From contig JALIGW010000001.1 of the NCBI GenBank assembly GCA_023053685.1, forward strand, positions 47,783,859 to 47,847,858: a stretch of DNA of 64,000 bases, in the 5' to 3' direction. Source of the DNA: Diadophis punctatus similis. Its lineage: Eukaryota; Chordata; Lepidosauria; Squamata; Dipsadidae. Position numbers and translations under genes: made by a program. Positions within the stretch are counted from its first letter, which is position 1, and each line of letters opens with the position of its first letter. The notes under the pieces are model-generated. The model was given only the letters and a program-made list of their open reading frames with translations. It had not been told where the DNA came from and made no database searches. This document shows, piece after piece, positions 13,382-26,155 of the stretch.

Positions 13382-15161
13382 CCTCCCCCCAACACAACAT
13401 TTATTCATTTTTACACTGAGACTTCTATCATGGAGAGGCTTAAAACATACAAACCTGCTCTCTAGTAGAGTCTTGTTAAAGAACAATGCACAACACATGA
13501 TTTACATTAAGCCATATTGTGATTTCTATAGTTTGGGCTTAGCATGTTGAGCAAACCTAGCAAACTGTGTTTTGTAAAACATATTTTATAGTTTAGTATA
13601 ATATGTGAACTCAATCAATAGTAATGATTCAGGAACATATCTTATGACTTAGTGTAATATATGAACCCAGTTCATTATTGAGATAAATCATGTTGAATAA
13701 AGGAAAAAATACACAGGACATAACATAAAAATGTATATATCAATGTTTATTATAACATTTTGCCTGGCAGTCTTATCAAACAGAACATCCACTTCTCAAA
13801 TAATGTGCTCATTTTCAAACATAGTTGATTAGAATTATGCTGATTTTCACTGTAGCATGTAAATCAGAGATTGAAGGAAGTTGATGGTGAGGCATTAATT
13901 TTCTAACATTGTGATCTACAATGATTCATAAGATAGATAACCACATTTTTGCTTCATATAAACAAATGATTAAGCATTTTGCATGCCATATTTCATTCTC
14001 TGTTAGTCTGTGATGAAGACATTATGTCTACTTTACCACAGCAATACCAATCAGCAGTGCTGATTCTGTCGTTTGGCATATAAAAGTTACCTTAATTAGG
14101 GCCTAATCCTGTGTACAATTGAATTTTCACCTTGGCAAGAGTTCACTTACGTAGGAGTCATCATGATTAAGCTTTACTTAGACTTCCAAGCATGAAAGTG
14201 ACTGACTAAAGAACCTCTCCTTTGTTATTATGATCTCTTTGTTATCATAAAATATGCATATGTAGTTGTAGAGTAAGAAGGATAACTCAAACAATACAAT
14301 AAAGACAAATTTTAAAATGTGTATTTCGATAGTTAGAAGCACCATGCAAATGCGCACAAACATAGTATTATGAGCCAAGCATACAAGTGGAAAGTCTCCA
14401 GTATGTTCAACACCCCTACGGAGAAATGGATTAGCACTTAATATTGTAGACAGTCATATACAATATTGTATGTGGTGCGTACAATTGTAAAATTATCCCC
14501 AAAAGATAAAGAGATAATGATTAAACAATCACAGTTATGCTGACTAGAAATTATGAGAGGTAGCGTGAATTTTTAAAAAGTGACATTTGTACATGCCATT
14601 ATCAACAGTTTAATTAGCAAATTTTGATATAAGCATTTCTAGTCATCATTTTAAAAAAAAAGGAAATTGTGTCTGTTGCTGAAGCAGATGGAAAGCATTG
14701 ACTGATCTCTGATAGCCAGAGATTCCCTTGTGATGTTGCAAAATATTTCACTTAGGTCAATTTTATTTTAATGCATACTTTGTCCTGGCAGTCTGCCCAG
14801 ATGTGAAGAAGTTAATCCAACTCAAGATTAATCTGGGAATGTAAGAGATGCATCCAAGACCATGTAAGGCTCTGTTTTGGCCCTTGTGAACTAAAAAGCT
14901 ATAAATGCTGAGTGTGGAACAGCTCATAAGGGATGTCAGAATGAGGTCTCCTTGTTTTCCAAGTTGAGATAATACAGACACTTCAAAGCTAGACAAATTG
15001 TCTTTTAAGACTATGATAAGATTTGTAATCACATTTATCAGCCCCAATGATGCATTCTGGAATATTAAAAGTAGTCCCGCTATTCTAGGAGGCTGTGTTG
15101 ATTATTATGATAACGCAGTGTTGAAATCTCAATACTTTCATTGCCTACCTGCTGTAGAACA
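13382..15161. other. Unique AT-rich DNA
   Basis: No supported gene, RNA or mobile element. Short open frames here lack any recognisable domain. Confidence 0.35.
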
Positions 15162-15226
15162 GTGTTTCTCAAACTTAACAGCTTGAAAATGTATGGATTT
15201 CAATTCTCAGAGTATCCCAGCCACCA
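15162..15226. mobile_element. Half copy of the short palindromic MITE
   Basis: 'cagtgtttctcaaacttaac' starts the element; the sequence stops at the centre ('cccagccaccatgg') and the right arm is missing. Confidence 0.6.
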
Positions 15227-16141
15227 TGGAATAGAATAGAATTATACTGTATAATAGTCCATTGATATATCCCATTCACCCAGTTCCAAAAGGAATACAT
15301 TGCATTAGAAGTATCAATATTCTTGAGGAATCTGGCAAAGATATCTATGGAGAATAAAGTGGAGAAGCGAGCCAAATCATCCTCAAAACTATGTCCATAA
15401 AAGCCATAGAATGGAGAGGTAAGGAAATGATGAACCAAACTCAAGAGTAGGAGGTATGCCCTCACCACCTCTGCCACCCCCCAATCTTCCACTGTTTCAA
15501 GGCTTTAGCATCTGCAGCAGCTATTACCAGCTTGGATCATGTTTCTAGATGCAGATTTACTTGAGTGTTTAATTCCCAAAACTAAAAGCATTCAGGGATC
15601 TGAATCTGTGCTGAGGAACTACAATTTTAGAAGTAGCAGAATATTTAATATAAAGCTGCCCTTTCTGACGCCCTCCTCCGCCCCCCTGCCACCCATGTAA
15701 TGGGTTGGCTGCCTTTGGCTATGATTGCAGGGCAGCTTGCAGCAGCTGGCAAGCAACTATTAGCATAACAAAGAATGGTATTATAACATTGTTCTATACA
15801 CTTGTGAGCCTTCAAAATATCTTGATGTTCATGTGCGTTTTACACACAGTTAAATTCCCTTTAAAACTGGGCAAGTTTAAAATGTGTTTTTGGACATCCA
15901 TGGGAGAAAAATTATAGCTTTGTAACTTTGCCTCAATTTTACATAGATATATATTATGTTTTGTAATATCTGCAGGTAATTGTCACATCCTCATTACAGC
16001 TATAATGCTGTATGCTTTAAATGGAAGATTCTAATACATCAATGCATTCTCAAAGTAGAGATAGTACAGATATGAGACTTAAGACACAACATACCCAGAT
16101 TTGGATGAACCGCAGTATCAATATAAAGGTGCATACAAAAC
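15227..16141. other. Unique DNA, nothing recognised
   Basis: A 105-codon open frame on the - strand (15175-15492) has no recognisable domain and overlaps the MITE half copy. I do not call it a gene. Confidence 0.35.
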
Positions 16142-16149
16142 ATTCAGTG

Positions 16150-16403
16150 CAGAGGTGGGTTCCTCCCGGTTCGACCGGTTCTATGGAACCAGTAGTAACT
16201 TGGCAGCCTGGGTCGCTGGAACCGGCAGCGACCGAGGCCTGCCACGCCCCCGAACTGGCTCTCTCGGTGGCGCTGTAGGTGCCGCCATCTTGTTTTTTGC
16301 TTCTATACATGTGCAGAAGCTGGGTTTTTAGCACTGTACATGCCCGCTTGCACACTTGGCATGTCAAGGAGCGACGGCAGTTAAGAAAACCTGAACCCAC
16401 CCG
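16150..16403. mobile_element. hAT MITE (GGTGGGTT type) with 8-bp TSD
   Basis: A 254-bp element starts 'cagaggtgggttcctcccgg' and ends 'cctgaacccacccg', flanked by ATTCAGTG at 16142-16149 and 16404-16411 (identical). It contains a GCCGCCATCTTG box near 16280. Confidence 0.9.
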
Positions 16404-16890
16404 ATTCAGTGCACCTGAGAATGAATCCTTGATTGCTGTTTAAATTTAGTGATGCTTTAGAATAGCTGAAGGTATCCTTTGTCATGGACAAAGTTCCATG
16501 CCCTCCATGTATGTTTGGAATTTGATCCTTCTCTCTGCTAGTTAGTGTTGACCACAGGATTAGATCTGATAAGCAACCACTTTGTTTTCCCACAATATAC
16601 CTGATGTGGCATTTCTTCAAGACGGTGGCTAATTGTATGCTACTTAGAAATGTTTCAGATATAGATGCATCTGGCAGAGTACACACGAAAGGCCTAGCCA
16701 TATTGATTACACAATTTTCATGAAGCAGTCTATATTATGTAGTATCCAAGGTGTCTGATTATAAATGCACACCTTCACCTATGCTGCATAAAAATAATCA
16801 AAATTGAAATTACTTTAGCTCAAATTGAAAAACTTTGGTTGAAAGGAAAAGTCATGAGTCCTGAGGGAGTAGGGCGGCATAGAAAAACTA
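16404..16890. other. Unique DNA, nothing recognised
   Basis: No gene or repeat ends found before the (AAAT)n tract. Confidence 0.35.
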
Positions 16891-16891
16891 C

Positions 16892-16895
16892 CAAA

Positions 16896-16962
<67 letters not shown>

Positions 16963-16975
16963 ACAAACAAACAAA

Positions 16976-17062
<87 letters not shown>

Positions 17063-17064
17063 AT
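16892..17064. repeat. (AAAT)n microsatellite
   Basis: About 43 tetranucleotide units with a short AAAC interruption near 16961-16972. The 'agggcggcatagaaaaacta' just before it is typical of a LINE tail, so the tract probably grew from a retroposon poly(A)-like end. Confidence 0.97.
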
Positions 17065-17139
17065 GATTCCTGTCCTGAAAGTGGAAAGAATTGGGACTGA
17101 ACATAGTACTGTATTGCTTGAGAGTGTCTATGGAGATTC

Positions 17140-17335
17140 TGAGTCATCCAGGTCATGGTTGTCTCAAAGGTGCTTTATTTCAAGAGGCAACTAGACTTTC
17201 TGGTTTTTCTTTGAAGACGTTTCACTTCTCATCCAAGAAGCTTCAGAGCTGAAGAAGCTCCTAGGATGAGAAGCGAAAGGTCTTCAAAGAAAACCCAGAA
17301 AGTTCAGTTGCCTCTTGAAAAAAAGCACCTTTAGG
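17140..17335. repeat. Palindromic repeat (SINE/LINE-related, unclassified)
   Basis: The inverted arms centre on 'aagcttcagagctgaagaagct'. Left arm: 'gaagacgtttcacttctcat'. Right arm: 'atgagaagcgaaaggtcttc'. Outer flanks 'aggtgctttatttcaagagg' and 'cctcttgaaaaaaagcacct' also pair. It is a known vertebrate interspersed pattern whose class I cannot fix here. Confidence 0.6.
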
Positions 17336-17577
17336 ATATTGCTTGGGAGCAACTAAGCAGAGCTCCATCTCTTGCATACTCACCAAATGGATCTAACAAA
17401 GCGAAGGCATCATTAAGGCCACATAGTCTTGTCCTGCCAATGTTTCCATTCAGTATTGTGAACTACATGACAAGTCTCTTCTTTTTATGTGAATACTTTC
17501 CATAGTTAGAAATACGTTGTACAGTTATTGCCTTCAAGCAATGGATCTGCGAACACTTAGAGGCAAACAAAGTCATA

Positions 17578-18780
17578 ACAAATAGAATAATAGAATAGAA
17601 TGAAAACGTTATTGTCACTTTAAATGTACACTAATCAGCATACATTAAAATGAAATTTTGTTGCATTCAGCTCTCAAAAGAAAACCATTGTGCATATACC
17701 CCCCCCACACACACATATATGACACAGAGAAACATCAAGTCTAGTTCGAATGTATACATATACATGGCCGGGGGGGGGGGGGGGAAGAATCCTGCGAGTT
17801 TACAAGACGAATGGCATAAGGAACAAAGCTGTTACAGAATCTAGTAGTCCTGCTATAGATACTTTGAAACCTCCTCCCAGAGGGGAGCAACAGAAACAGA
17901 CCATGAAGTGGGTCTAACATTGCCTTGAGCGCTAAGCACATAGCGCTTATAAGCAGTATCCTGAATAATGGGAAGTCAGCTTCCTATGATCTTCTCAGAT
18001 GTCCTTATCACTCTCTGAATGGACCTTCTATCTGAGGCACTGCTGCTACCAAACCAAACAGTGATGCAGTTTGTTAAAACGCTCTCAATTGTGCCTCTGT
18101 AAAAAGTGGCCAGAAGGAGAAAAATGTACTCTCCTCATCTGATGCAGAAAATGCAGGCGCTGGTTTGCATGCTTCACTAAAGATAACGTATGGAGAGACC
18201 AAGTCAGATTGTTAGTTATCTGCACCCCCAGATACTTAATACCATTGACCACCTCCACAGCTACAGCCTTGATACAGAGTGGACCATGCCACCTCTTTCT
18301 AAAATCAACAATGATCTCCTTTGCTTTGGTAACATTCATTTTATTGCACCAGTCCACCAGAGCCTTCACCTCCTCCTTATAAAAATATTGTCATCCTGGA
18401 TAAGTCCCACCATCTGCATACTTCACAATATGATTCATAGCAGACTTGGCACAGCCATCATGGGTAATCAAGGTGAACAGTAACAGACTCAAAATACAGC
18501 CCTGTGGGGAACCCATACTCAAGGAGATGGAATTGGAAACTTTTCTCCCAACTTGCATAAACTGGGGCCTATCAATAAGGAAATCAAGTATCCAATTACA
18601 TAAAGAAGTATTAAAACCTAATAGGCCTAGTTTGTTCACCGAATGCTGAGGAATGATTGTGTTGAATACCAAACTAAAATCGACAAACAGCATTCGCACA
18701 TGAGTATTCTTCTCCACCAGGTGCGCCAAATTAAGTTGAAGCAGACAAGAAAGTGCATCATCTATAGAGTAGTTCTTCCA
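17578..18780 (-). pseudogene. Rex/Babar-like non-LTR retrotransposon relic
   Basis: Read on the - strand, two broken frames give reverse-transcriptase pieces: [15 protein letters not shown] (motif A region, Asp of VDF kept), [20 protein letters not shown] (motif B region), YADGGT where the catalytic FADDT should be (one Asp lost), then ALVDWCNKMNVTKAKEIIVD and FRKRW...NGIKYLGVQI. The 3' end 'tgacaataacgttttcattc' plus 'tattctatt' lies at 17578-17640. The damaged catalytic box and stops between pieces mark it as dead. The clade name is a judgement from the GSPQGC and LVDWC patterns. Confidence 0.75.
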
Positions 18781-18789
18781 ATAAGCAAA

Positions 18790-18995
18790 CTGTAACCAGA
18801 AGCCAACATGGGTTTGTCAAAAAGCAATCATGCCAGACAAGTCTTATTGCATACTTTGTGGACCAGAGAAATGCTGTGGATATAATTTCAGTAATGACTT
18901 CAGTAGGGCATTTGATAAAGTAGAGCACAACCCACTACTTGGTAAGATAGAAAAATGTGGGTCAGACAGCATTACCACCAGATGGATTTGTAGCT
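18790..18995 (+). pseudogene. CR1 internal fragment
   Basis: It matches the intact CR1 around 43760-43972: 'ccaacatgggtttgtcaaaa', then the 'acttcagtagggcatttgat' motif A region. It is shorter than the intact copy because of internal deletions. It abuts the Rex-like relic directly at its 5' side. Confidence 0.85.
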
Positions 18996-21547
18996 GAGAC
19001 TAGTTTGCACTTCACAAGTTTTGAAGGGATTTTTTTTTAAAGAGTGCTTGTGCTTTAAAACAGATGTGTTGCACGTGGACCAAATAATTTATTCACCAAA
19101 TTTCAAAAATGGTAAGTTCAGACTTTTGACAAAGACTGTTCCTTTTCTGGCTGCTAGTACCGATAGGTAAAATAGAGAGGCGGCCTTCCCTTTTTGGCTT
19201 TGGTTTTACCTACAGCTGGCTTTGCCTTTGCCTGTCACCATTAGGCAGCCCTTAAAATATTACTTTCTCCTCTGGTGTAAAAACTGCATGACAACCAATA
19301 ATCCAGCTTTGGAGTCAGAGCCAATGATATCAGAGGAAAGCACCTGGTGAACTCCATGTCAGGACACTACTATTGACCTCACAGACAGTTGGCATTTGCG
19401 TCTTCTCCTCTTTCATGTTGCTGTCTGGTCCCTTTCTTTAATGCATGGCCTGCCAGAAGATCCTGAACAGGGCTAAAGTGACTAATGGGTTGAGTGCTAC
19501 ACCAGGATTGGAGGTGAGGGTAACAAAATACATTGGACTTCTTCCCAGCTGTGAACTACTTGGCAAACCAGTTATTGAATGGACAAATTTGGAAGGAAAA
19601 AGTGATTAACTGGAACAAAGGCAGACTAACTCTAGGAAGATTAGGGTTACCAGATATCTGAACAGCCAAAGTTGAATGTAGACAACTGGAAAGAAGGGAA
19701 AATGAGGGCAAGGGGATGGGAGGACATGGCATCCATGGCAATTACAGTGAAAAGGGTGGGGAAAGTACATAGGCCTAAATGTATATCCAATTACTTTTTC
19801 TAGCATCAGAAAGACTGCTTTTTCAATTTTAATGTTTTTCATACAGAACATATCCTAGTGATAATATAGAATTGACAACACACTTTTCAAATTTCACTAT
19901 AGAAACTTAGATGGGTCATGTGATTTACAGACTACAGGTATCATAGATCTGAAGGGCTGGATTGAAGCCAACTGCTGAAATCAGGAAGTAAATTAAATAA
20001 TGTAAATCTTAGCTATTGAATCTGTCAACAGAGGAGGGAAAGAAAGAAGCAGACACAGGGTCACAATACACAAAATTTTGAATACCAAATGTTGTAAAAT
20101 CAGTCCTCCCAAACAAAACAAAAATGTTACCTCAAGACACTGAGAATATTTGATTTTAAGGGTATGTTTGCTGGACAAGGGACATGAGAACAAAAAGAAA
20201 GACATGTTCTCCTTTTGCCAGAACTTCTGTAACCCTAAACAACAACAGATTCTAGAAAATCCAGCCAATCAAGGCCAGGATTGAGGAAGACAGAAAGTAA
20301 GAGTTCATAGTTGTAGGAATAATATCCAGAAGGTGCTAGGCTTCCATCCCTGGTGTAAATCATGCTAAGAGTAAGGAAAGTTTTGGATAGTGTGCAACCT
20401 GGGCCTAGAATGAAGAGGCGGGTGGATCAAGTGGGTCAAGAATGACAAGAAGAAGCCTTGTTCAGGACACTTCCCCAAATCTTGAGCCAATATTGTTTTG
20501 AATGAATATTGCTATATTTTTGTCATGCCTGCAGCTTTTCAAGATACAGAAGGCTCTGTCCAAAGGGAAAAAAGGAAGGAAATATATTAAGAGAATTGGA
20601 AGTCATGCCTAAAATTTTAACCAGCCCCCTCCCTTTTGCCCCAGACCGTCAGACCTTCTGGCTAGAGCTGATGGACTGGTAAGAGAAGAGAGAGATGCCT
20701 GAGGCAGGTAAGGGCATGGTTGATAAGGCTACCTGTGAGACCTGCCAGTGGGAGGTGCTGGCAATGGAAATCTAGGTTATTTTCTGTCAAACCGGTTGCT
20801 AGGGAAATTACACATACCAGTATTTAGAGTCATTGCAGAAAATAGAGATCAGTAGAGCAATCAATGGCATTTTCCTGAAGCTGATCCTCCCTTGGGTTTT
20901 TTGCCTGTCAGAGAGGTTTGCTGCATAGAGATGCTACATGTTTTCAGAAGGAAGGATTTTAAACTGAAATCCTCATCTGTAACTTTCCTTGCCTACCTCC
21001 GATCAAGAGACCTGACAGAGCAGGAAAAAAAGCAAATCCCCGATTAGGTTCTGCCAGCGTGTCCTCCCACTAACCCTCATGTATATGTGGCAATGAAGGA
21101 GGAAGACTGAGAAAAAGTTATGGTAGCCACATGTCATTCATTCCTATTAGATATTCTGTCAAACTGAAATATTTTTAACAAAAATATTAATTGCTTATAT
21201 GCAGCACTGAAGCAGTATGAGTTCATAGCACACGGGATATGACTAGATTTACAGTAAAATGTAACATTGATTATTAACCAGAATTTTGATTAAAATTCTT
21301 GGATTACTTGCTTAAAGCCTTTTGGTGGTCTGGTTTAGCTTGTTTATAAGCTGCTTTTCAATTGTTTTTGTAGAAAAGTGTTAGGAATAAATGTCACATA
21401 TCAATTAAAAATATGTTTTCTTTTGAAGGATGGTTTACTACAAAAGCAGTATATCTGCAGCATTGATAAAATTTGCAAGTTTGGGGAGATATTCCTGTCC
21501 TTCCCCCAAAAAAATATTAGAAAAAGATTTGCGGAGAGGGAGAGAAC
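18996..21547. other. Unique intergenic DNA
   Basis: No supported gene. Short open frames (up to 91 codons) have no recognisable domain. I see no mobile-element ends in this 2.5 kb. Confidence 0.35.
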
Positions 21548-21555
21548 CTCGATTG

Positions 21556-21824
21556 CAGGGGTGGGTTCTACTTACCTTTCCTACCAGTTCGCATCATGAC
21601 GGAAGTGCACGTCTTGCGCGTGCGCATCCCTTCCTAGAAATGATCCTCTGCGCATGCGCAGAAGCTTTTGCGCATGCGCAGAGGGGGTTTTGGCAATCTG
21701 CAGCGACTGGAGGACTGGTTCGGGAGCGTGGACTGCCGGTCATCGCTGCCGATTCGGTGAGCGGCGGGAAATTTCCGCTACCGGTTCTAAAGAACCGGTC
21801 CGAACCGTCAGCAACCCACCACTG
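21556..21824. mobile_element. hAT MITE (GGTGGGTT type)
   Basis: A 269-bp element from 'caggggtgggttctacttac' to 'cagcaacccaccactg'. Flanks CTCGATTG (21548-21555) and CTCGAATG (21825-21832) match at 7 of 8. It carries two perfect TGCGCATGCGCA palindromes (21649-21660, 21669-21680) and one TGCGCGTGCGCA (21615-21626). Confidence 0.88.
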
Positions 21825-22049
21825 CTCGAATGTGAACTAAGGAATGAAGAGGATGAAACTAAAGAGGAGATAAAATGGAATGGAGAACCTTGGAAAAGGG
21901 CATAGCTTGCAGGTTGGCTAGAACTGTGAGCAGGAACATCTCAACGTTTTGTTGCAGCCTCATGTAGATTGAACTAAAGCCAAGCAATTATGTTTATGCA
22001 CTTAATTTCTATTCAACCTACCTACTTCACAATGATTTGTCATTTGTTA

Positions 22050-22425
22050 TTTTGTGGATCTACTAATTCTGCCTGGCACAACAGATCCAAAAGGGTTGGC
22101 ACATTCCAGATCCCTTGTATCAACCAATGCCATCTAATGGGAACCAAGAAGTTGTCTTCTCTGTGGTGGCAACGGCCTTGTGAAACAATTTACTCCCTGA
22201 AATTTGACAGTCCTGATCCTGTTGGCCTTTTGAAAGGCACTGAAGACCTGGCCATTTCCACAAATGCTGAGCTAATGCATTGAGGAAGTCAAACTCTGAG
22301 TGAAATTTGTTTTTAGAAGTCGAGTGATTGATCTTGATTGCTAGTTGCTTTGTTGTTGAGATTTGATGTTTTTAATCTTGTATTTAGTTGTAAACTGTCC
22401 AGACTAATTAAAGGAGGGAAGGAAA
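22050..22425 (+). pseudogene. L2-like LINE C-terminal remnant
   Basis: Broken translation such as SPDPVGLLKGTEDLAIST with preceding SSLWWQRPCETIYSL resembles the C-terminal 'PE(I)R..P.L..FRKALKTWLF' region of L2 ORF2, followed by a typical TTTTAATCTTGTATTTAG tail. It is highly decayed. Confidence 0.55.
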
Positions 22426-22502
22426 GAAGAAAAGAAGGAAGGAATTCTGATTTATGCCCATGACAAAACTGTATGCTGTATGTATACATCAGTATACATC
22501 AG

Positions 22503-22655
22503 TGCCATATAGAGGTGGAGCTCTTGCCTCACAATCAGGAGGTTGTGAGTTTGATCCTAGGTAGAGGCAGATGTAAGGGTCTCCTGCTTGGGCAGGGGGT
22601 TGGATTAGATGACCTGCAAGGTCCCTTCCAACTCTGTTAATCTGATCTGATCTGA
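22503..22655 (+). mobile_element. tRNA-derived SINE with CR1-like tail
   Basis: Head 'gagctcttgcctcacaatca' and B-box-like 'gtgagtttgatcct', then a tail ('gggggttggattagatgacc', 'tcccttccaactctgtta') that parallels the intact CR1 3' end at 44950-44998. It ends in (ATCTG)n. It is the opposite-strand copy of the SINE at 2080-2230. Confidence 0.8.
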
Positions 22656-23522
22656 ATACATATGAAGAATGGCTATTACTCTGCTGTGAATATCAAGACA
22701 TGCACATGCAGTATACCCTTTTAAGAATTATTGCTTATGCTTTGAACTAGCTGGCCATAGATGGTATTTTGCCCAATCCTTACCCACCTTTCCTTCACCT
22801 CAGGCTTTGCTCATCTTTTTCTCCAGATCCTCCCTGAATCTGCAGAAGCTGTGCCTGACAGGTGGTCTTGGCAACAAATTCCCAGATCTGTAAGATAGTC
22901 ACTGTTCAGGGACAATCACCTGAGTCAACTAAGGATCAAAAAGTACCTCAAGACAGGAGGCAAACGGTAAAAGGATGCTGGAAGGAATTTGCAAAAAGCT
23001 GCTTTGTTTAAGCCTTCTAAACAAGACTGGACAAGAAAGTGAAGAAATACACCATAAGGAAGACTTCCGCACCTGCCCTCAGGGAGGAATGGCCTGACCC
23101 AAGAGCTCTTTTCTAACTTTAATCTCTGTGATCTCGCAGTTAATCATCACCTGTGAAATCCTTGCTCTGAGGGAATGAGATAATTTCACTTGTGGCCAAA
23201 ACATTCGTTAAACCTTTTTTCTAATAAGAGGAGCTTCACATTCAACAACAAAGAAAGAACTTGGGCATTTCCCCCCCAACAAGCTGAAATTATACAGACT
23301 ACCTGAAGTTAAAGCACTGCAGTTTTATTTTTGACAGGTTAATTTCATTTTACAATAGAAGCCCTTTTACATTTCAGTCTTGATTTTTACGAATGTTCTT
23401 ATGCAGGAAAGCTTGTGAAATGAAATAGGGAAGTATTAGCGTTGGTTCAAATCTCGAGGAGACTCACAATATCTTTTACTATGAAATGAATGAGTGTTGG
23501 AAAAGGAGGCATGAAATGATTG
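22656..23522. other. Unique intergenic DNA
   Basis: Nothing recognised. Confidence 0.35.
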
Positions 23523-23530
23523 ATTCAGTT

Positions 23531-23666
23531 CAGCGGTGGGTTGCTCCCGGTTCAGACCGGTTCTTAGAACCAGTAGCGCCGGCGGCGGGAGGCTCTGCCC
23601 ACCCGCCCGGGACGCTTCTGCGCACATGCGTGAACCAGTAGCAAAATTATTTACAACGCACCACTG
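23531..23666. mobile_element. Short hAT MITE with 8-bp TSD
   Basis: A 136-bp element from 'cagcggtgggttgctcccgg' to 'tttacaacgcaccactg', flanked by ATTCAGTT at 23523-23530 and 23667-23674. It is the same family as 55116-55322. Confidence 0.9.
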
Positions 23667-23769
23667 ATTCAGTTGCTCCAAGTTGTAACACCTTACCTCC
23701 CCATTACAACATACATGACAGAATGAATCTAGATGCAGAGACTGGAACAGGATTAGAATTCTACACATG

Positions 23770-23885
23770 AATAGGATAGTAGTAGTTTGTATAAACATAA
23801 GTAAAAAGTAACGATAAAAGAGGACAATAGGACGGTAGGACAGGGACGGTAGGCACTGTGGTGCTGTGTTTGTGTGCCTATCACA
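23770..23885 (+). repeat. Dispersed repeat shared with 32468-32578
   Basis: 'aggatagtagtagtttgtat', 'acataagtaaaaagta' and 'gacagggacggtaggcac' occur in the same order at 32468-32578. It is a fragment of an unclassified interspersed repeat. Confidence 0.8.
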
Positions 23886-23889
23886 CAAA

Positions 23890-25540
23890 CTTTAGAACTG
23901 GTGTGTGAAACTTCAGCTCTAAAGCAGAGGAAGCAATCTAGGGTAAATGTAAAATAATATACATATCTGATGGATTAGCTGTCTCTTGTCCAGAAGTACC
24001 ACACCTTGTAATTAGAGAGTCTGTTAGTCTCTGACACAGGAATGCATTGGGTGTGGGCCCTCTGAGATTTACAGGCTTTGGGGCTTGTGAAGGAGCCTGA
24101 GCTCTTTTGGAGCTGTAAAGTTGATGAGGCCTTTGTTTAAACTACAATGCTGTTTAGAAGCTCTGGCAGTTCCCTGGGCAACACAGAATCAAACATTTTC
24201 TTGCTAGAACCCAAGGAAATTTAACACGTAACAAAAGACTGGTGCAACTGTCTGAGCCCATCATTTATAATTGTAATGACTCTTGATAACCAAAAGTTAT
24301 CTGGCCAATAACTTCAGATCTGGTTAACTACAGCTAATGGGCATTTTTAATTAGAAATTGGACAGTGGCTTTTCCTTCTTTGGTTATTAAACTCCCTTTT
24401 TGTTTAGTCTCTTTTTTTTTTCCATTGTTAGCTGGATGGCGCCTTTTCACTGCAATAGTACCAAGAATGATTAGTCCTAAAGTGATTGTAGCCTTCTTGA
24501 ATGCAGTGCCGTTCAGATCGGCTGAAAATGCTATTTAGGAAATTCTCGGCATACTTGGACAGTTGGCAAAGGCTAGTAAAGCAGGTAGAATAATCAGCTT
24601 TCCCCAACTACATGATTTTCAAATATGATTTTCAAATATTACAGCATTATCAAGGTAGCTAAAGAGGGATGAGATTTGTTATTTAGCACATCCCCACACT
24701 GCAAGGATGAAATTATGTTGTCACTTTACCTGCTATGGAAAAGCCACATTAATAAGGAAAAATATAATAATTGTTGTCAAAAAGCTGATAGGCCCATGGT
24801 GCCCAATAATACATACTGCTGCATACATTACTTTGCTGAAATTTCTGAATTGAGGACTTTGGGCACATTCTTAAACATTCAGCAAAGGAAATAAAGATAC
24901 TAGGGAAATCTTCCCACTTTCAGAGGCTCATAATTTAACATATGTAATGCCCAGAGGCAGGTTTTTTTTTTAAAAAAGGCAACGTGTTTCTCCTTGGGAA
25001 TGATGATGGCAGTGCTCCTAATAATGCCATCTTCCATAGTGATATCTGGGAGAAAGCATGGCTGCTCCTTTCCAACTCCTTTCTGGCAAAAAAGTAACTG
25101 TATCACCCCCCCCCCAAGTATGAAAAAGAAATTAAGGAAAGGAAGAAGAAAAAAGCCACATTGTCCAAATTGGCTATATTTTAATTGCCCTACACCTAAT
25201 AGTGAATGGCATTGTGTGTGTCAAAATCAGCATCTAGTTTGGCCCTAAGTGTCATCTTGTCAAAAACTTGCTCCATGGTTCTCTGCAAAGCTATCCTCAT
25301 TATGTTACATGGACCAGGAATTTGATGGTTCTCTTTTGAAAGGATTCTGCATATGATTCCTGTCCTTTATATATGGAAACCTTGAGATAACCTCTGGACA
25401 TTTTACTGATCTTGGTTTTAGCTTCAAGGACTAGGGTTTGAAAGTTGAAGAATGACCCATATTGTTAACTGCTTCTTATTCATTATTTCAGGCTTTTAAA
25501 ATGCTTGATTTGCAACTTGGATTGTTATAGCTACCATACT
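23890..25540. other. Unique DNA, candidate conserved noncoding block
   Basis: No exon is supported. The sub-block 24010-24440 is free of repeats and contains homeodomain-like 'atttttaattagaaattgg' at about 24342-24360. The idea of an enhancer is inference only. Confidence 0.3.
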
Positions 25541-25542
25541 TA

Positions 25543-26155
25543 CAGTAGAACAGTGATGGCGAACCTATGGCACGCGTGCCACAGCTGGCACGCGGAGCCA
25601 TATCTGCTGGCACGCGAGCCGTTGCTCTAGCTCAGTTCCAGTGCGCATGTGCACGCTGGCCAGCTGATTTTTGGCTCGTACGGAGGCTCTGGGAGGGCAT
25701 TTTTGGCTTCCGGAGGGCCTCCAGGGGGAAGCCTCTGGAGCCTGGGGAGAGCGAAAAATGGGCCTACCGGGCCCACCAGAAGTTAGGAAATGGGCCGTTT
25801 CCGGCATCCAGAGGGCCTCCAGGGGGTGGGGAGGCCATTTTTACCCTCCCCAGGCATTGAATTATGGGTGTGGGCACTCGTGCATGCGCGATAGTGCATG
25901 CGATAGTGCTTTCGGCACCCGAGGAAAAAAAGGTTCGCCATCACTGCAGTAGAACCTCTGGTCACAACCATAATTCATTCCATAACTTTGGTCGCAAACC
26001 GATTTGGTTGTGACCCAAATCTAATTTTGGACATTTGGCGCTTACAAAAAAAATGGCCCAAAAGGGGAAATTGGTCGCGGGGTGTGTGTGTGCATTTTTT
26101 GGTTGGAACCTGATTTGTTCGTGGTCAGAAGCATTCGTGACCAGAGGTTCTATTG
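25543..26155. mobile_element. Tc1/mariner-type MITE split by a hAT element
   Basis: Terminal repeats CAGTAGAACCTCTGGTCAC (its first 8 bases at 25543-25550, continuing from 25955) and the complement of 'gtgaccagaggttctattg' (26137-26155) match at 18 of 19. Both ends are flanked by TA (25541-25542 and 26156-26157), as in Tc1/mariner elements. The hAT MITE 25551-25946 lies 8 bp inside the left end. Confidence 0.88.
25551..25946. mobile_element. hAT MITE (GGCGAACC type) with 8-bp TSD
   Basis: A 396-bp element from 'cagtgatggcgaacctatgg' to 'aaggttcgccatcactg', flanked by CAGTAGAA at 25543-25550 and 25947-25954. The TSD is the first 8 bases of the mariner-type MITE that it hit. It is the same family as 45182-45981 and 60841-61373. 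Confidence 0.93.

Noticed and set aside
15175..15492. 105-codon - strand frame as a possible small gene
   Set aside because: No recognisable domain, overlaps a MITE half copy, and no splice or promoter signals.
22503..22570. Possible functional tRNA gene
   Set aside because: The A/B-box-like head continues into a CR1-like tail, so it is a SINE; the cloverleaf is not preserved. The same holds for heads at 61391, 62516 and 62631.
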